Assembly: GCF_943734655.1 (NCBI RefSeq)
Contig: NC_071354.1
Location: 191,430,911-191,494,910 of the forward strand
Direction of reading: 5' to 3'
From: Sabethes cyaneus
Taxonomy: Eukaryota; Arthropoda; Insecta; Diptera; Culicidae
Length of the DNA stretch: 64,000 nt
In this document: positions 1 to 12,800 of the stretch, piece by piece
Numbering within the stretch: position 1 is the first letter of the stretch
Layout of the letters: each line of letters begins with the position of its first letter
The notes under the pieces: model-generated
Told to the model about the DNA's origin: nothing
Seen by the model: the letters and a program-made list of their open reading frames with translations, nothing else
The model's database searches: none
Translations under genes and position numbers: made by a program

Positions 1-63
1 ACCGGTCCCCAGAGGCGCAACCGCTGCCGTGCCGGAAGCGACAAAGACCGAAAGTCATCGTAA
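1..63 (+). other. GC-rich edge segment, possibly the end of an exon
   Basis: The first ~85 bases are clearly more GC-rich than what follows and are open in more than one + strand frame. One frame closes with TAA at 61-63; another stays open to about 170. A GTAAAC at 61-66 could be a splice donor. No protein family is recognised, so this is only a hint that an exon enters from the left. Confidence 0.2.
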
Positions 64-2700
64 ACATAGATTGTTTCGTTGCAGTTTCCCTTACGGACGT
101 TTTTCGCATGATTTTGCTATTTGACTATTCGTAAAAGAAGGAAAAAGGCTACATGTTGATATACCCACCTGCCGGTGTTGGGCGAAACGAGAAAGTTCAC
201 GCGGTGTCAGCAGGTTTCTGTTTCCCTTACGTAATTTTCTCTGATAGCAGGTCAGTTACATTAGTTTAACATGTTGGCTCCTTTGAAAAATTTTCCAGTG
301 GAATCGTTCGCCCACCGCCCACCCCACTTTGTTACCCTTGACGAACTCAAATTTTCAGTTAAATTATTTTTGTTTGTGTAGAGGATATCCTGTTTTGAAA
401 TTTATCTCTTGTACCCTCTATCAAAAATAAACATCAAATTTAGATGGTTCACCATCAACTTTTAACGAACCCGCATGGGCCCCATATGTTGAATCAGATG
501 TTCATTCAAGTTCGAAACGTTACATGTTGGTTAGGCAAACCGAAATAAAAGCAACTAATATTTAATCGATAAAGAGTATAGGTTAAAACTAGTAATCTGG
601 TGCAACTTTTCTAACAACGATAAAGTTCCCAATACCATAAAATTGTATGGTAACTAATGTTTCGTTCGCCTTGTTGAACAATATTTAAGCCGAAACTTTC
701 TCCAAGTATGTTGATGCTAGGCTCCCAACGAAACGAACATTTAAAATATGCTAATACTTTCACTTACAAAATTGCACACATTTACAATAGTTCTTAGAAT
801 ATTAAAATTTAACAAAGACCCACCAACGAAAACTTTAGCGCCAACGCGTGCGCTACTTACCGTTCAATATTTAAATCGGTTCTAAATCCTTTTGCCATCT
901 AATTTTGCTTAATGTCCCAGTGGAGGGCGGTGGGCGCCGACGACGTCCGCGTTTGTTTGGTGAGTGTGTTTCCTTCTCACGGGATTTTTTATATTTTCAA
1001 TTTTGTTGAAAATCCTTTCAAGTGCTACGTGAACAGAAATATTCATGCTTGCCAAGTTGGAAAATGCAAATAGGGTTAGTGCACGATACCGGAAAGTGGG
1101 TTGAAAGTCTGTGTTTGTGTGTGCGCTCCCGGATCGCATATCCCCACGTTAGGTGTGTATACACAAGGTTTCGGTTACTACTAGTAAGGACGAAGCGTAT
1201 GGCTTCATTGGGTGAATTGTTAACATTCACCAGTAGCTTTTCGCCGCGGGCGGCGGTCCGGTGGGTGCACCGTGAGGGTGAAGTGTGAGGGTTTGGTAAA
1301 TATTGGCGTTCCCGATAATCTGTAGCTCATAAAGTGCCTCGCACATGAGTTTTTGTAATTGTGCTAATTGTAACTGGTCGGTAGTTGAATATTGTTTTCA
1401 ATCCGATCGGTATCACTATGGTGATATTGAATTTTATAGTCCGTTCGGAGATGGAAAGTGTAAATCAAGCAACGCTCCGTACAGTATTTGTTGAATTGGA
1501 TTGTAAACTAGTTAATTGAGCACATTCAATTATTTTATTTATTGCATTGTTCCTTTGTAATATTGTTCCCCGTTGGCCCAGCAATTCGTTTTGATAGTCA
1601 ATGAGGTGCGAAATTTTATTTCATTATGATTGGTTGATTCTGCTGTTGGGTCTGTTCGTGAAGTAATTCATAACGACTCCGAAAATTGGGGAAAATATAT
1701 TATTTGCCGGGAGTGTTGACGGCATACTTTTATTCAAAGTCATCGTTCAGCTAAAATTCGGTTTAGAAACATTTTGCAGCGATTTTTCAGATTAATTTAT
1801 ACATTATTTCTTTTTCCGCCTTTACTAGCCTTTAGAAGCATTTTTCGAGTAATTTAGAGGTCAAATTCTCATTATCTTTCTTTCCATTTTTCTTATTTGT
1901 GAATACTGTATGTGTCAATTTAAATAACAATTCAGTTTCCCGACGCTATTAGTAAATTGAGATGTAGACATGTCAAACTCAGATGCAGATTCGACCAATG
2001 CTTAAACAAGAAATAATCTTAGAAATAGGCTGATTGCAAGAACCATAGTGAATAAGGTTGCAACTGTCGATTTCCGATTTCGATTTCCTACAATCCAAGC
2101 TTGTTTTTTACACTATTGGTAACGAGTGTGTTCAGCTGATATCAATGAACGAGCACGGCGTAAATAGGATTGCGCGTATAGCTAAGCGACAATGTAATAT
2201 GATTGAAGAAGATAACAAATAAAAAGTGGTCCCAAATTGCTGCCTTGCAGAACGAAAACTCCCTTGCAGACGTGTTAACAAATAGCGAAGAAACGCATAG
2301 ATCAGGGAACAGTTTTTGCTTACCAACTAGACACTACATTTGTAAATCGAACTTCATTTTCAATAAAATTCCGTTACTATTTGTAGCAACTTGAAAGTTC
2401 AACATGCAACTTAAAAGTAACCAAGAGTTCAGATAATAATGTCTAAGGGAGGGTAACACGCATTATTATGTCTTTAGATCTATAGCTCGGTAAACAGCTT
2501 CACCTGTAAGTAATTAATCGAACTTGAAAGTTTCCGTGAGTTCACTGCATAGAACGCCTTTAATGAAATTTTGTCAAAAATTAATAATATTCAATATTTG
2601 GTTCTATTTTTAAACTTTGATACCTTCTACCTTTTCCTAACTTCTGTAAATTCGTTTCATGCGTTTAAGATAGACCAAATAAAAAACTGAAAACTATCAC
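64..2700. other. Gene-free AT-rich stretch
   Basis: No recognisable gene. Short open frames near 909-1290 overlap on both strands, lie in locally GC-rich sequence and show no family features, so they are read as chance. No clear transposon ends were seen. Confidence 0.5.
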
Positions 2701-2702
2701 AT

Positions 2703-2782
2703 ACCACCGCTGGATTTGAACCCGAGCGTTCCGCGTTGCAGCCTAACCTGATGCATTACGCTATCTCTGACGCCACAAGTGG
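2703..2782 (-). repeat. tRNA-like segment, probable SINE head or tRNA relic
   Basis: Read on the - strand, the segment contains GGGTTCAAATCC (complement of 2712-2723), a close match to the RNA polymerase III B box. About 30 nt upstream (complement of about 2747-2765) is an A-box-like GATAGCGTAATGCATCAGG. The spacing suits a tRNA-derived promoter. Acceptor-stem pairing is poor, so it is not called as a working tRNA. Confidence 0.4.
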
Positions 2783-3298
2783 CGTAATCAATCAAATACG
2801 AACTTCAAAGTACGGTTAGTTACTTAAAAATTAAGCTGAATAGAATTCTATTCATGATCATTTCGTTGGCTGATTAGGCCAAAAAATTCCCTTTTATCGG
2901 AACTTTTGGTTACTCTGAAAACCATCTGACTCCCTTTTACTCTGTTGTTGAAGTACAGCAATCCACCGAATAGGCTCTTGGCTGCTGCTGTTTGCTCAGC
3001 GCAATTGCTCAGGCTTCTTAAATAGATATAGCTGGTTTTTGGTAGACGATAAGCCTTTGATAAGCCCCAACAATATGCCAAAAATTAGTTTTGTTATGGT
3101 TTTTACCGTACAGGCGCGTTCAGCCTGCCGAAAAGACCAAGACACTTGATCGCAAGACCAAGTTGTTCTAGGTGCCCGTGGAGTTGTTAAATAGAACTAT
3201 TTTCCTTATGACTGTCTGGTCCACCGTAGCTTACCGACTTCCACAAGATGTTCGATGGTAATCTCCCCAAGAAGTATCTGCTGCTCGTGATTCATATA
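2783..3298. other. No gene seen
   Basis: AT-rich sequence with scattered short frames. The GC-richer part at 3100-3295 could be old retroelement sequence, but no motif could be tied to a family. Confidence 0.35.
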
Positions 3299-3478
3299 CA
3301 GTCAAGTCTTGTTTTATGTCCACTATTGGAGGACGTAAAAAAACCGGTCGTAAAAAAGGAGGATGATAATTCAAATTATAGACGTAAAACGAGACGACGA
3401 TAATTCAAATTTCGGGAGTAAAAATGACGACGCGAAAGGAAATCACGTAAAATGAATAGACGTAAAAAGAAATTCTAG
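3299..3478 (+). repeat. Probable pogo/Tc1-type transposon end with CGTAAA array
   Basis: Begins TA|CAGTCAAGTC, the CAGT-type start after a TA dinucleotide that is usual for pogo/Tigger elements. It is followed by scattered copies of CGTAAAA and GACGTAAAA. A similar design (TACATTCAAGTC, then CGCGTAAA units) is at 27893-28130. No matching inverted end was found, so this is one end only. Confidence 0.35.
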
Positions 3479-3489
3479 TATACCTCCGC

Positions 3490-4110
3490 CGCTCTTCGCT
3501 TCCAGCTTTTGCTCCGTCAAATATCGTTCGCAAGTGCGGGCATGTGCTCCGTAAACATCGTTAAATCCATAAAAACTACCAGTCTAATAAGGGTTGTGTA
3601 CTTTGTCAGCATCGTACGGTGGCTATCGTTTGCCAGCGGATGGTAGCGTTTTGCGAAGGGCAAAGTAGAGTCGATTTCGTGCACGAATGCACGGCAAGAT
3701 CTCCTTATTTGTGTTATCCGCGGCCACGGCCACCAGCGATCCCAAATACACAAACTCATCTTCCACTTCTGGTTCGTCACCGTCAACGATTACCGTCCAC
3801 GAAAAGTGCACGTTCGTCTCTTTGAGCCTCTACCAATCATGTATTTGGTTTGCGACGCATGTTCTCCCATCCCTACTAGCCTCCACTTTCAGTCTAGCGC
3901 AGATGGCCTCCGCCATTGAGAAGTTTCGGCCTACAATATCAAAGTAATCTGCGTAGCCAATAAGTTTCCTACCTACACTGAAAATTGAGTCTCTCGTTTC
4001 GATTTTGCCCGCCGGATCATCTTCTCAAGGACGATGTTGAAAAGTATGCAGGATATGCTGTCAATTTGTCTCGACTCTTGCCGCGCCTCGAATGGACTCG
4101 ATCCTAGTCT
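3490..4110 (-). mobile_element. Decayed RTE-clade LINE fragment (RT C-terminal part)
   Basis: The - strand frame at 3623-3811 contains EVEDEFVYLGSLVA, the RTE-family segment just after the RT palm. Upstream, near 3935-3965, a degraded YAD..DIVGR stands where the FADD box belongs, followed by a segment like ARLKVEA (complement of about 3880-3910). The frame breaks several times and neither end is intact. It is an old relic of an RTE lineage distinct from the long copies at 4.8 and 13.7 kb. Confidence 0.6.
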
Positions 4111-4324
4111 CTCCCAGGCGAGATTTCAATATACAATGTACCACGATGCCAACTGGAAGGCACAATTTCAACATTGACCTTCTTTTATTTCAATTCGATT
4201 TTTTTTTTGTGAAATGAAGAAACCAAAATAGTTTTCGAATGAAAATAATTCTCCATTTCCTGAATAAACTCATTAAGGGTTAGGTTATGTCAGATTTTTT
4301 TTTTGTAAAACCCTCCCTAAGAAA

Positions 4325-4779
4325 AATTATAGTGGCAGAGAAACTGAATTAGAGTGGCATAGAAGTCGAATTAGAGTGACATAGAAGTTGAGTTAGAGTG
4401 GCGTAGAAGTCGGTTTAGTGTGGTATAGAAGTTAAATTAGAATGACACAGAAGCTAAATTTAATAAGAATAAGAACTGAATTAGAGTGACACAGAAGCTG
4501 GATTAGAGTGACATAGGATCTAAACTAGTGATATAGAAGCTGAATTAGAGTGACATCAGCTGAATTACAGTGACAAAGATGTTGATTTAGAGCGACATTA
4601 GATCCGCCTTCTATGCCACTCTAATTCAACTTCTATGCCATTTAGTTCAACTTTATGCCACTCTAATTCAACTTATATTTAAGACTGTCACAGAGGCCTT
4701 TTATTCTGTGACAGTCTTAATGATCGTCTTTTGTGGCATATGAGCTGATATGAGCATAAAAGCTAAATTAGGATGAGAT
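4325..4779. repeat. ~22-bp minisatellite, left block, with orientation flip
   Basis: Degenerate tandem units close to GAATTAGAGTGACATAGAAG run forward from about 4325 to 4605. From about 4608 to 4672 the same unit appears reverse-complemented (CTTCTATGCCACTCTAATTC). Forward-type units resume weakly after 4740. The array continues at 8091 on the other side of RTE copy A1, showing that A1 landed in it. Confidence 0.75.
4679..4720. repeat. Perfect 16-bp hairpin between minisatellite blocks
   Basis: TTAAGACTGTCACAGA at 4679-4694 is exactly inverted as TCTGTGACAGTCTTAA at 4705-4720, with a 10-nt loop. One arm plus flank also occurs at about 27476-27510 (CAAAAGACGATAATTAAGAC and following), so the sequence belongs to a dispersed repeat. 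Confidence 0.75.
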
Positions 4780-4791
4780 AGAAGCCGAATA

Positions 4792-7700
4792 GGCTGGTAA
4801 GCGGCTTGGTAATGCGTACCATCGGTGCCTTGTGCACCGGGCATAAAATAGACCCCACAGTGGTTCACAGCCTCTTACCTAGCAACTCCTACCCCAACCT
4901 CCTCGTGGTACCAGCCGGGATACGAGCAACCTCGGGTGGAGATCGGGTAACCAACCCCGGTGGAAACCAAGGTCGTATGCTGACAGGGGAGGAGGGCTCC
5001 TTCGAGCTACGTTGGCCCTCCGGCGATACTGTGGGGTTGGTTGCGGGCTTTGCAAGCCTGAACCACTAAAAAAATCAAAGCAATGGACTCCGTAAGTAAT
5101 AATAATAACTCTAATCAGAACAATCGGCAAAGACCCAGGCGACGAAAACGGACTAGCGATTAGAAATTAGGAACGTGGAACTGTCGGTCTCTAAATTTCC
5201 TCGGAAGTACCCACGTGATTTCTAAAGAAGTGAAGAGCCGCAAGTTCGACATTGTAGCGCTGCAGAAGGTATGCTGGAAAGGAACAATGGTACGTACGTA
5301 TAGAGATGGTCATACCATCTACCAGAGCTGCGGCAATACACACGAGCTGGGCACAGCTTTTATAGTGATGGGTGAGATGCAGAAGCGGATGATCGGGTGG
5401 TGGCCGATCAACCCCCGAATGTGCAGATTAAGAATCAAGGGCCGATTCTTCAATATAAGCATAATTAACGTGCACAGCCCTCACCTCGGAAGTACCGATG
5501 ATGACAAAGACGAATTCTACGCGCAGCTGGAGCGTGAATACGACCGCTGCCCAAGACATGATGTCAAAATTATCATCGGGGACTGTAATGCTCAGGTTAG
5601 TCAGGAGGAGCAATTCAAGCCGGTGATTGGACGGTTCAGCGCCCACCCGCAAACGAACGAAAACGGCCTAAGACTTGTCGACTTCGCCGCCACTAAGAAC
5701 ATGGCCATACGTAGTACCTTCTTCCAGCATAACCTCTACCATCGGTACATCTGGAGATCACCCAACCAGACAGAATCACAAATCGACCACGTTCTGATAG
5801 ATGGTCGGCACTTTTCAGACATTATCGACGTCAGAACCTATCCGGGCGCTAACATTGTTTCGGATCACTACCTAGTGATGGTAAGGATACATCAAAAACT
5901 ATCTGTTGTGAATAACATACGATACCGCCGCCCGCCACGGTATAATCTAGCGCGACTGAAGCAACCGGAGGTCGCCGAAAACTACGCGTTATCTCTCGAA
6001 ACCGCGCTGCCGGAAGAGAGTGAGCTGAATGAAGCCCCTCTTGAGGACTGTTGGAATGTCGTGAAAACAGCCATTAACAGCGTAGCGGAGAACGTCCTAG
6101 GCAGTGTGGCACCGAATCGACGTAACGAATGGTTTGACGAGGAATGCCAGCAGATATTGGCTGAGAAGAACGCAGCGCGGGTACAAATGCTGCGTAGAGC
6201 CACCCGTCAGAATGTGGAGCGATTCAAACAGAAGCGGAGGCAGCAAACCCGACTCTTCAAGGAGAAGAAGCGCCACCAAGAGGAGGAGTGCGAAGAACTC
6301 GAACAGCTGTACCGCTTTCACGACACACGGAAGTTCTATCAGAGACTCAACGGACCTCGCAAAGGCTTTGTGCCGCGGGCCGAAATGTGCAGAGATAAAG
6401 AAGGAGGTATCTTGACTGACGACCGTGCGGTGATCGAAAGGTGGAAGCAGCACTACGATGAACACCTGAATGGCGTGCAGGCGGAAGACCATGATAGCGG
6501 AAGAAGTGACCACATTGGTGCAGCAAGCGACGAAGATGTGCCACCCGCATCGATAAGGGAAGTTAAAGAAGCCATCCAGCGGCTGAAGAACAACAAAGCA
6601 GCGGGAAAGGATGGCATTGGAGCGGAACTTATTAAAATGGGCCCGGACAAGTTGCCGGCTGTCTGCATCAATTGATTGTCAAGATTTGGGATACGGAACG
6701 ACTACCTGAGGAGTGGAAAGACGGGGTCTGCCCTATCTACATCTGCCCTATCTACAAGAAAGGTGATAAACTGGATTGTGAGAACTACCGAGCCATCATT
6801 ATCCTGAATGCCGCCTACAAAGTGCTGTCCCAAGTCCTCTTTCATCGACTATCGCCAATAGCCAATAGATTTGTGGGAAGTTACCAGGCCGGCTTCATGG
6901 AGGGTCGGTCTACAACAAACCAAATCTTCACCCTGCGGCAGATCCTCCAGAAGTGCCTCGAATTCCGAGTCCCCACGCACCACCTGTTCATCGATTTCAA
7001 AGCCGCATATGATACCGTAAACCGACAAGAGCTATGGAAAATTTTGGACGAAAACGGCTTTCCGGGTAAGCTTACTAGACTTATCAAGGCTACGATGAAT
7101 GGGATCCAGTGCTGTGTGAGAATCTCGGGTGGATTATCGGACCCATTCGAATCTCGCAGGGGACTTCGACAAGGAGATGGTCTTTCCTGCTTGCTATTCA
7201 ACATTGCGCTTGAAAGTGTTATAAGGCGAGCGGCGATCGAAATGGGGGGCACGATTTTCAATAAATCCAGTCAATTTATCTGCTTTGCTGACGACGTGGA
7301 TGCTATCGGCAGAACATTTGAGGCGGTGGAAAATCAGTACACCAGACTGAAACGCGAAGCAGAGAAGATTGGATTGAAGATAAATACGTCTAAAACGAAA
7401 TATAACGAAGTTGGGCAGTACCGTGGTAAGCGACGGGGATGAGTTCGAGGTAGTCGACGAGTTCGTATACCTTGGCTCACTTGCAACAGAGGACAACAAT
7501 ACCAGTCGTGAGATTAAAAGACGTATTATCAGCGGAAGTCGGGCCTACTACGGACTCCACAAACACTTGCGGTCGAATAATTTGAGCCCCCGTACAAAGT
7601 GCACACTGTACAAAACGCTAATTAGATTGGTTGTCCTCTACGGGCACGAAACGTGGACACTGCTAGAAGAGGACCTACGAGCACTCGGAGTTTTCGAACG

Positions 7701-8078
7701 GCGGGTGCTAAGAACCATCTTTGGCGGAGTGCAAGAGAACGGTGTATGGAGGCGAAGAATGAACCACGAGCTCGTGCGTCTCTACGGCAAACCAAGTATT
7801 CAGAGAGTGGTTAAAGCTGGACGGATACGTTAGGCAGGACATGTTGCTAGAATGCCGGACAACTATCCTGCAAAAATGGTTTTCGCATCAAATCCGGTAG
7901 GAACAAGACGAAGAGGGGCACAGCGAGCGAGGTGGCAAGACCAGGTGGAGCGAGATCTGGCGAGCACTGAGTGCCCGCGGAACTGGAGATCAGTTGCCAT
8001 GGACCGAAACAGATGGAGAAATTATACTGCGCAGGCCTTGTCATAAGACGTTAGGCCAATTAAGTAAATAAGTAAGTA
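4792..8078 (+). mobile_element. RTE-clade LINE copy A1, near full length
   Basis: A 3.29-kb non-LTR retrotransposon beginning GGCTGGTAAGCGG and ending after a very short 3' UTR in an AAGTAAATAAGTAAGT-type tail. It is bounded by a perfect 12-bp target duplication, AGAAGCCGAATA, at 4780-4791 and 8079-8090. About 350 nt of 5' leader precede a single ORF with an APE-type endonuclease then a reverse transcriptase, the usual RTE layout. The leader matches copies A2 (13.7-16.9 kb), A3 (50.7 kb) and B2 (38.2 kb). The target was the 22-bp minisatellite. Confidence 0.9.
5154..8046 (+). pseudogene. Broken endonuclease-reverse transcriptase ORF of RTE copy A1
   Basis: The family protein nicks target DNA with its APE domain and copies its RNA with the RT. 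The start codon seen in A3 (ATGGATTGGAAA) is lost here near 5154. The open part 5215-6675 carries the endonuclease: ALQKVCW, where the catalytic Glu of LQE has become Lys, then GDCNAQ and SDHYLVM. A frameshift near 6650 moves to 6672-7442, the RT palm, with FIDFKAAYD, GLRQGDGLSCLLFN and FADDVDAIG. A small deletion near 7400 shifts again to 7411-7833 (DEFVYLGSL, ETWTLLEEDL). A TAG replaces a Trp codon at 7831-7833, and the last segment ends at TAA 8044-8046. The copy cannot make the full protein. Confidence 0.85.
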
Positions 8079-8090
8079 AGAAGCCGAATA

Positions 8091-8385
8091 AGAATGACAT
8101 AGAACCTAAATTAGAGTGACAAATAAGCTGAATTAGAACCATACGGAAGCTGAATTACAATGGTATAGAGGTTGCATTAGAGTGGCATAAAGTCGAACTA
8201 AATGGCATAGAAGTTAAATTAGAGTGGCATAGAAGGCGAATCAGAATGGCACAGCAGTTGAATTAAAGTGACATAAGAGCTGAATTAGGATGGTATGGAA
8301 GCTAAATTAAAGTGTCATAGAAACTTAGATAGAGTTGCCTGGAAGTTGATTTAAAGTAGCATTGGACTTGAATTAGAGACATAAT
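8091..8385 (+). repeat. ~22-bp minisatellite, right block
   Basis: Continuation of the array interrupted by RTE copy A1, with units such as GAATTAGAGTGGCATAGAAG in forward orientation. It fades out near 8385 just before a T-run. Confidence 0.7.
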
Positions 8386-9876
8386 GACCTGTAGCAGACC
8401 TTTTTTTCCTTGTTAGAGACATTGAACTACTGCGACATGCTGGAACATGTTTTTCCAGCGAAGCTTAGTCGCTTTCGTGCCGTAGGATAGATTGAAGCCA
8501 AGAGGCGCATTCTCCAACTTTCTATTCAATGTTTGCCTTGGATTGCCTTGGAAGGTACGATACGAAAAAAACATGAATAGGAATGGGACTAAAACACGGG
8601 ATCTCACATACTTCTTAGTTTTGTTTTGACGTCAATATCATCGAAATTAAATGAAGCATTGTCGAGGATGCTGCACGTTCAGCAGATGTTCGAGCGGATT
8701 CGTGAAAGGCAGCCCAGCATCAATATAATAGGTATAGGATCGCTCTAACCCAAACATCGACGACATTCATAGCAGATGGTGCATCAGCCATGTTCAGATG
8801 TACATTTTCAAGATCAACTGATGCCGAAATTCGGAAACGTTCCGCGCCGTCTTGGTTGGAAGTGTATGAAGGATTATCAATTGATGGGTTAAGCCATTTC
8901 TCAATGATTTTGTCATCCTTTGAGGCTCTCAAACTATGCGATTTCTTTGCAAATTATTGCTAGTGTGCGGATTTTATTTGCAATGCCTCTGAGCCTTTTT
9001 TGTAACATGGACAAAACATCACGTCTTGGATACTGATGTATTTCACATTATAATGGAAATCTTTGCGACGTTAAAAAAACATAACTTTTTCGTAATGAAC
9101 CTTCCCGATACCATACCATATCTCGTGTTGGTCCATCGACTGGATGGGAACAAGAGCTAATGTTTGAAAAACTGGTACCAAACATGAGATACGTCAATAT
9201 TAAGTGAGTATATAAAAATAGCAGCGGTTACTTTTATAGATTCTTTTTCATTAAACACCAGGTAGGTATGTATCAATACTTACCTTAGACTGGTTTTACT
9301 TAAGTGGCTTGCATTTGCTTTTGCTCATCATTTTTCCAAGTAAGAAGTAACCAAAATAACTTCTTTTTCTAGTTTTATTGAACCCTCTAATGCGGTTTGT
9401 GAATCAGTTTTGCTCACCATAGTAAAGCCCAAATACCTACTGAAATAATTAAAACTCAAAGTCAAACAGTAATCTTAAACAAATCATTACTATAGTAATT
9501 AACACAATGATTCACAGTAACAATCCTAGCTGGAACTATAAACTTGACCGGCTGAGGACGTTCTTTCACTTTTAAAATCCTATCAATTAGATTAATTCTG
9601 GGATACATACGGACTTATCTAGGTGATAATTACATATAAGCGATTTTGGTGATGCCAACAGTTCTGAAACGAAGCAATCGGATTGGGTCAGCTTATCGTA
9701 GTTAATATCCATTAAAGCCATAATACAACATAATTGATCCAATTAAACTTATAGGCAAATCCGATCAAAGTAATCGTTGCGTTTGATTTCAATGTTTTGG
9801 TTTTTTATTTGTATAACATAATTCTCTAACCCGTTTATCTTCGAACTGCTGAAAATTTCCTGTTTCCGCCGGTAAA
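8386..9876. other. Upstream flank of the MARCH gene
   Basis: No coding sequence recognised; 9000-9870 is strongly AT-rich. The promoter and 5' UTR of the ligase gene should lie in the right-hand part, but no TATA or initiator could be chosen with confidence. The context of the first ATG (GTAAAATGA) is purine/A-rich, as usual in insects. Confidence 0.4.
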
Positions 9877-12800
9877 ATGACGCCGGAAGCTGCATCAAGT
9901 TCGCATGATACCGACGAAGAATCGTGCAGCGATACCCTCGACAAACAACCCAGCACCGAATCCATTACTTGCAGGATCTGTCAAAGTGCAATGGAAAAAT
10001 CACAGTAGGTAGCCACGGTTTTCTGCCATGGGAAATGATTCAAGCAGTTTCAACTCCTTTTACCGGCAGTTAAAAAATCGTTCTCTCGTACAAAAACGCT
10101 ACTTTGCAACATGAGTACGGTTCTCCATTACAAGCGAAAGCAAAGATCCTCTTCACAGGTGCTGGAAAACTTAGCACCGACTCTAATTGGTTTGAGATTG
10201 GGGTTCGCATGGCTGCTGCTGCTGCTGCGCGAGCGGGAAATACAATCACGTTCTAATTCAAATATTTAATTTACACCCTCGTAACCATGCTTGCCACCGG
10301 TCGTTCGTTCGTCAGTGGTTTTATTCCGTCCGAGCGCAGTTAGCTTCGTAAGCATCAAGCAGCACATTCATACGTGTATCTACTTCCATCACAAGCAACA
10401 GAATTAAAGATAAGCCACATTTTCTCTTTTGTTGTACCTGTATGCTATAGCAGCCAATTCATGTTTTCCCGTGGCGGAAGAGGGATCCTGCTTTTGCTCT
10501 AGCAACCGCATCGAAACGGACTTCCGACTCTCTTCCGACCGGTTACGGCGTAGTAAATTTCCTGCCCTTGTACACGTGCTAAAACTTTGTTTACTACCTA
10601 CTACAGTCAGCCGGCAACTCCAAACGATTTTCTGCTATTTTTTAATTACAGTCTAATCTCGCCCTGCCTGTGCAAAGGAACACTCCGCTACGTGCACCGT
10701 GAGTGCCTGGAGCATTGGCTCAGCCGGTCCGGACTTACGTACTGCGAGCTGTGTTTGCATAGGTTCCAAACGTACTCGACGCTAAGGTAGGTACCTAATA
10801 GGCATTTGGTTCTCATTATTCTGCCGAGACCATCCGGTTTCGCTTGAAGGCAATTAAAGATCTTTCCGCTGCTGTTGCTACCCGCTGCTGCCGCTGTTCG
10901 CTAGATGCATCATCTCGACCGACCCGAACCGTCCGTCGTCGGACGCTTTCTGTCCGCCCACTGGTCCGTGCTGGCAGACAGACGGCGCGGCGGGTAAGAG
11001 TGTTTTCTTGTGACCTTCCTGCTAAGGAAAGTGTTTGTTCGTGAGAAGCATTGCTAACCGTGCTTTGGGATGTGTTTTGAAAATCTTGTCCGGTAAATGT
11101 AATTATTTTGAATAACCATTTCTTGAATTTTTGTAAGATCCTTTTTTCTACAGAAAAACAGTGTTTATTCGGCATGTAAATGTGAGTTACTTCTAAGTGC
11201 CCTCAAAGTATTGTATTGAAGCTTTATTAGCTTTATTAATTGCTCGATTAAGTAACATTCTCTGTTGCAAATTTGATTGCAATAATACCTGATTCAAAGT
11301 TTGATTTTTAACAATTGAACCACGAGGAAAAATTCTAAAATAATGAATAATGATTATGCGCCTCCACCGGTCAGTTCTGTGAGCTACAATGTGCGTCAAT
11401 CGAGATACTAGCTGACTATTTTATCATAATTCAATCAGTCAATAAGTCAATAACTGTTCTCACAAAGGTAAATTAGCAATTTATTAAAACATTATTTATT
11501 CACTTGCTTACAAAATCAATTTAATTCCCGCACTAATCTGGTTACACTGCAACGTTTGCACCGATAGCCAGTCATCTAATGTAAAACGCCACATTTCCTT
11601 TTCCCCGTTCCACATCACAATACACTAAACTACACCCACAAACGGGCTGATTTTCATCCAACGAGTTTCCCTCTTTCCAGGTACAACTGCTGCGAATCTT
11701 TGTGCATTTGGTATCGTCATCCGAACAATCGTGGTTTGCTGCTGGTAAGATCTATATGTACGATTGTGTTCAGTAGCCCTATCTCATGGGCATACATCCG
11801 CGCACACACGCATACCACATACCTCTTCAACCCAACCTCGGATGATAGTTCGCTCATCAAGGTGCAACTAAATTAACCTTTAATCTTGGTTTCGTTCCGA
11901 ACAGGCCGCGTTTATTTCGAGCGAATCCCATGGTGTTGCACATTTAACTGTTGAGCGAAATATCCTTTGTAGGATCTGACCGTAGCGTATAGGAGGCTCG
12001 GCCTATACGCGCCGGGCACAGCTCTGCGGTTATGACCGTTAGGGGTCTCTTCTCTTTCTCTTTCACAGTCGGATGCACTGATTTATGTCGTCCTGTCATT
12101 CATCTGCTTCACCCTGACAATGATCTGTATTCTGGTGCTACGCTTCCAAAGCGAACGTGGCAACACGCTTCAGGAGACCCTCGCCTCGACCGCCATTGTT
12201 TGCTTTTTGCTGCTGGTGGTTCGTATTTAAATTTCAGAGACCGAGCTCGGTATCCCGACCGTACGAGTTTAACAAAAAAAATTCTTAATGAAAAAAGCAA
12301 ACACTTTAGCTAAAAAATAAACCCATTTTACTATAAGTACGTTTTTGCTACGAAACAAGTTTCGCTGTTTAATAACAGCGGAGCATAATTTGAAGATAAT
12401 TAAATTAATGTCTCAACTGAACTTTAACTGAACTGGTGTATTAATTTGCAAACGGGAACTGAAACGAATAGTTTTAAAACTTCTATTAAATTCCTACGAT
12501 CGGGATAAACTCTAGTGTTTATGCATGAAAAGAGAAACGTTCTTTCGGCAATGGCTTATCCTGTCTTTGAGGAAGATTTCTAACGGTGTTCAAAGCTAAA
12601 GAATTCCATTTAAATAGGTTACCTAAATGACACATCTTTTCAGGCGAAAACTAATAATAGAAAATACCGTAATCAGTATGTATTGAATAGTGATAGCTTT
12701 CTTTCTAGTTAAGAAAATCTACCTCAATATCGAGTTTTATCCTTCCGAACAGCCAACGTTTAAGTTTCATCGTGCATAATCATCGTAACCTCAACTACCG

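Noticed and set aside
909..1290. Overlapping open frames on both strands
   Set aside because: Local GC richness removes stops on both strands at once. No frame has family motifs or splice support.
4806..5069. Upstream open frame in the RTE leader as a second protein
   Set aside because: The same leader in A2 and A3 is frameshifted within this frame, so the reading is not conserved.
5428..5652. Antisense frames opposite the RTE ORFs
   Set aside because: They mirror the codon structure of the retrotransposon ORF and are shadows.
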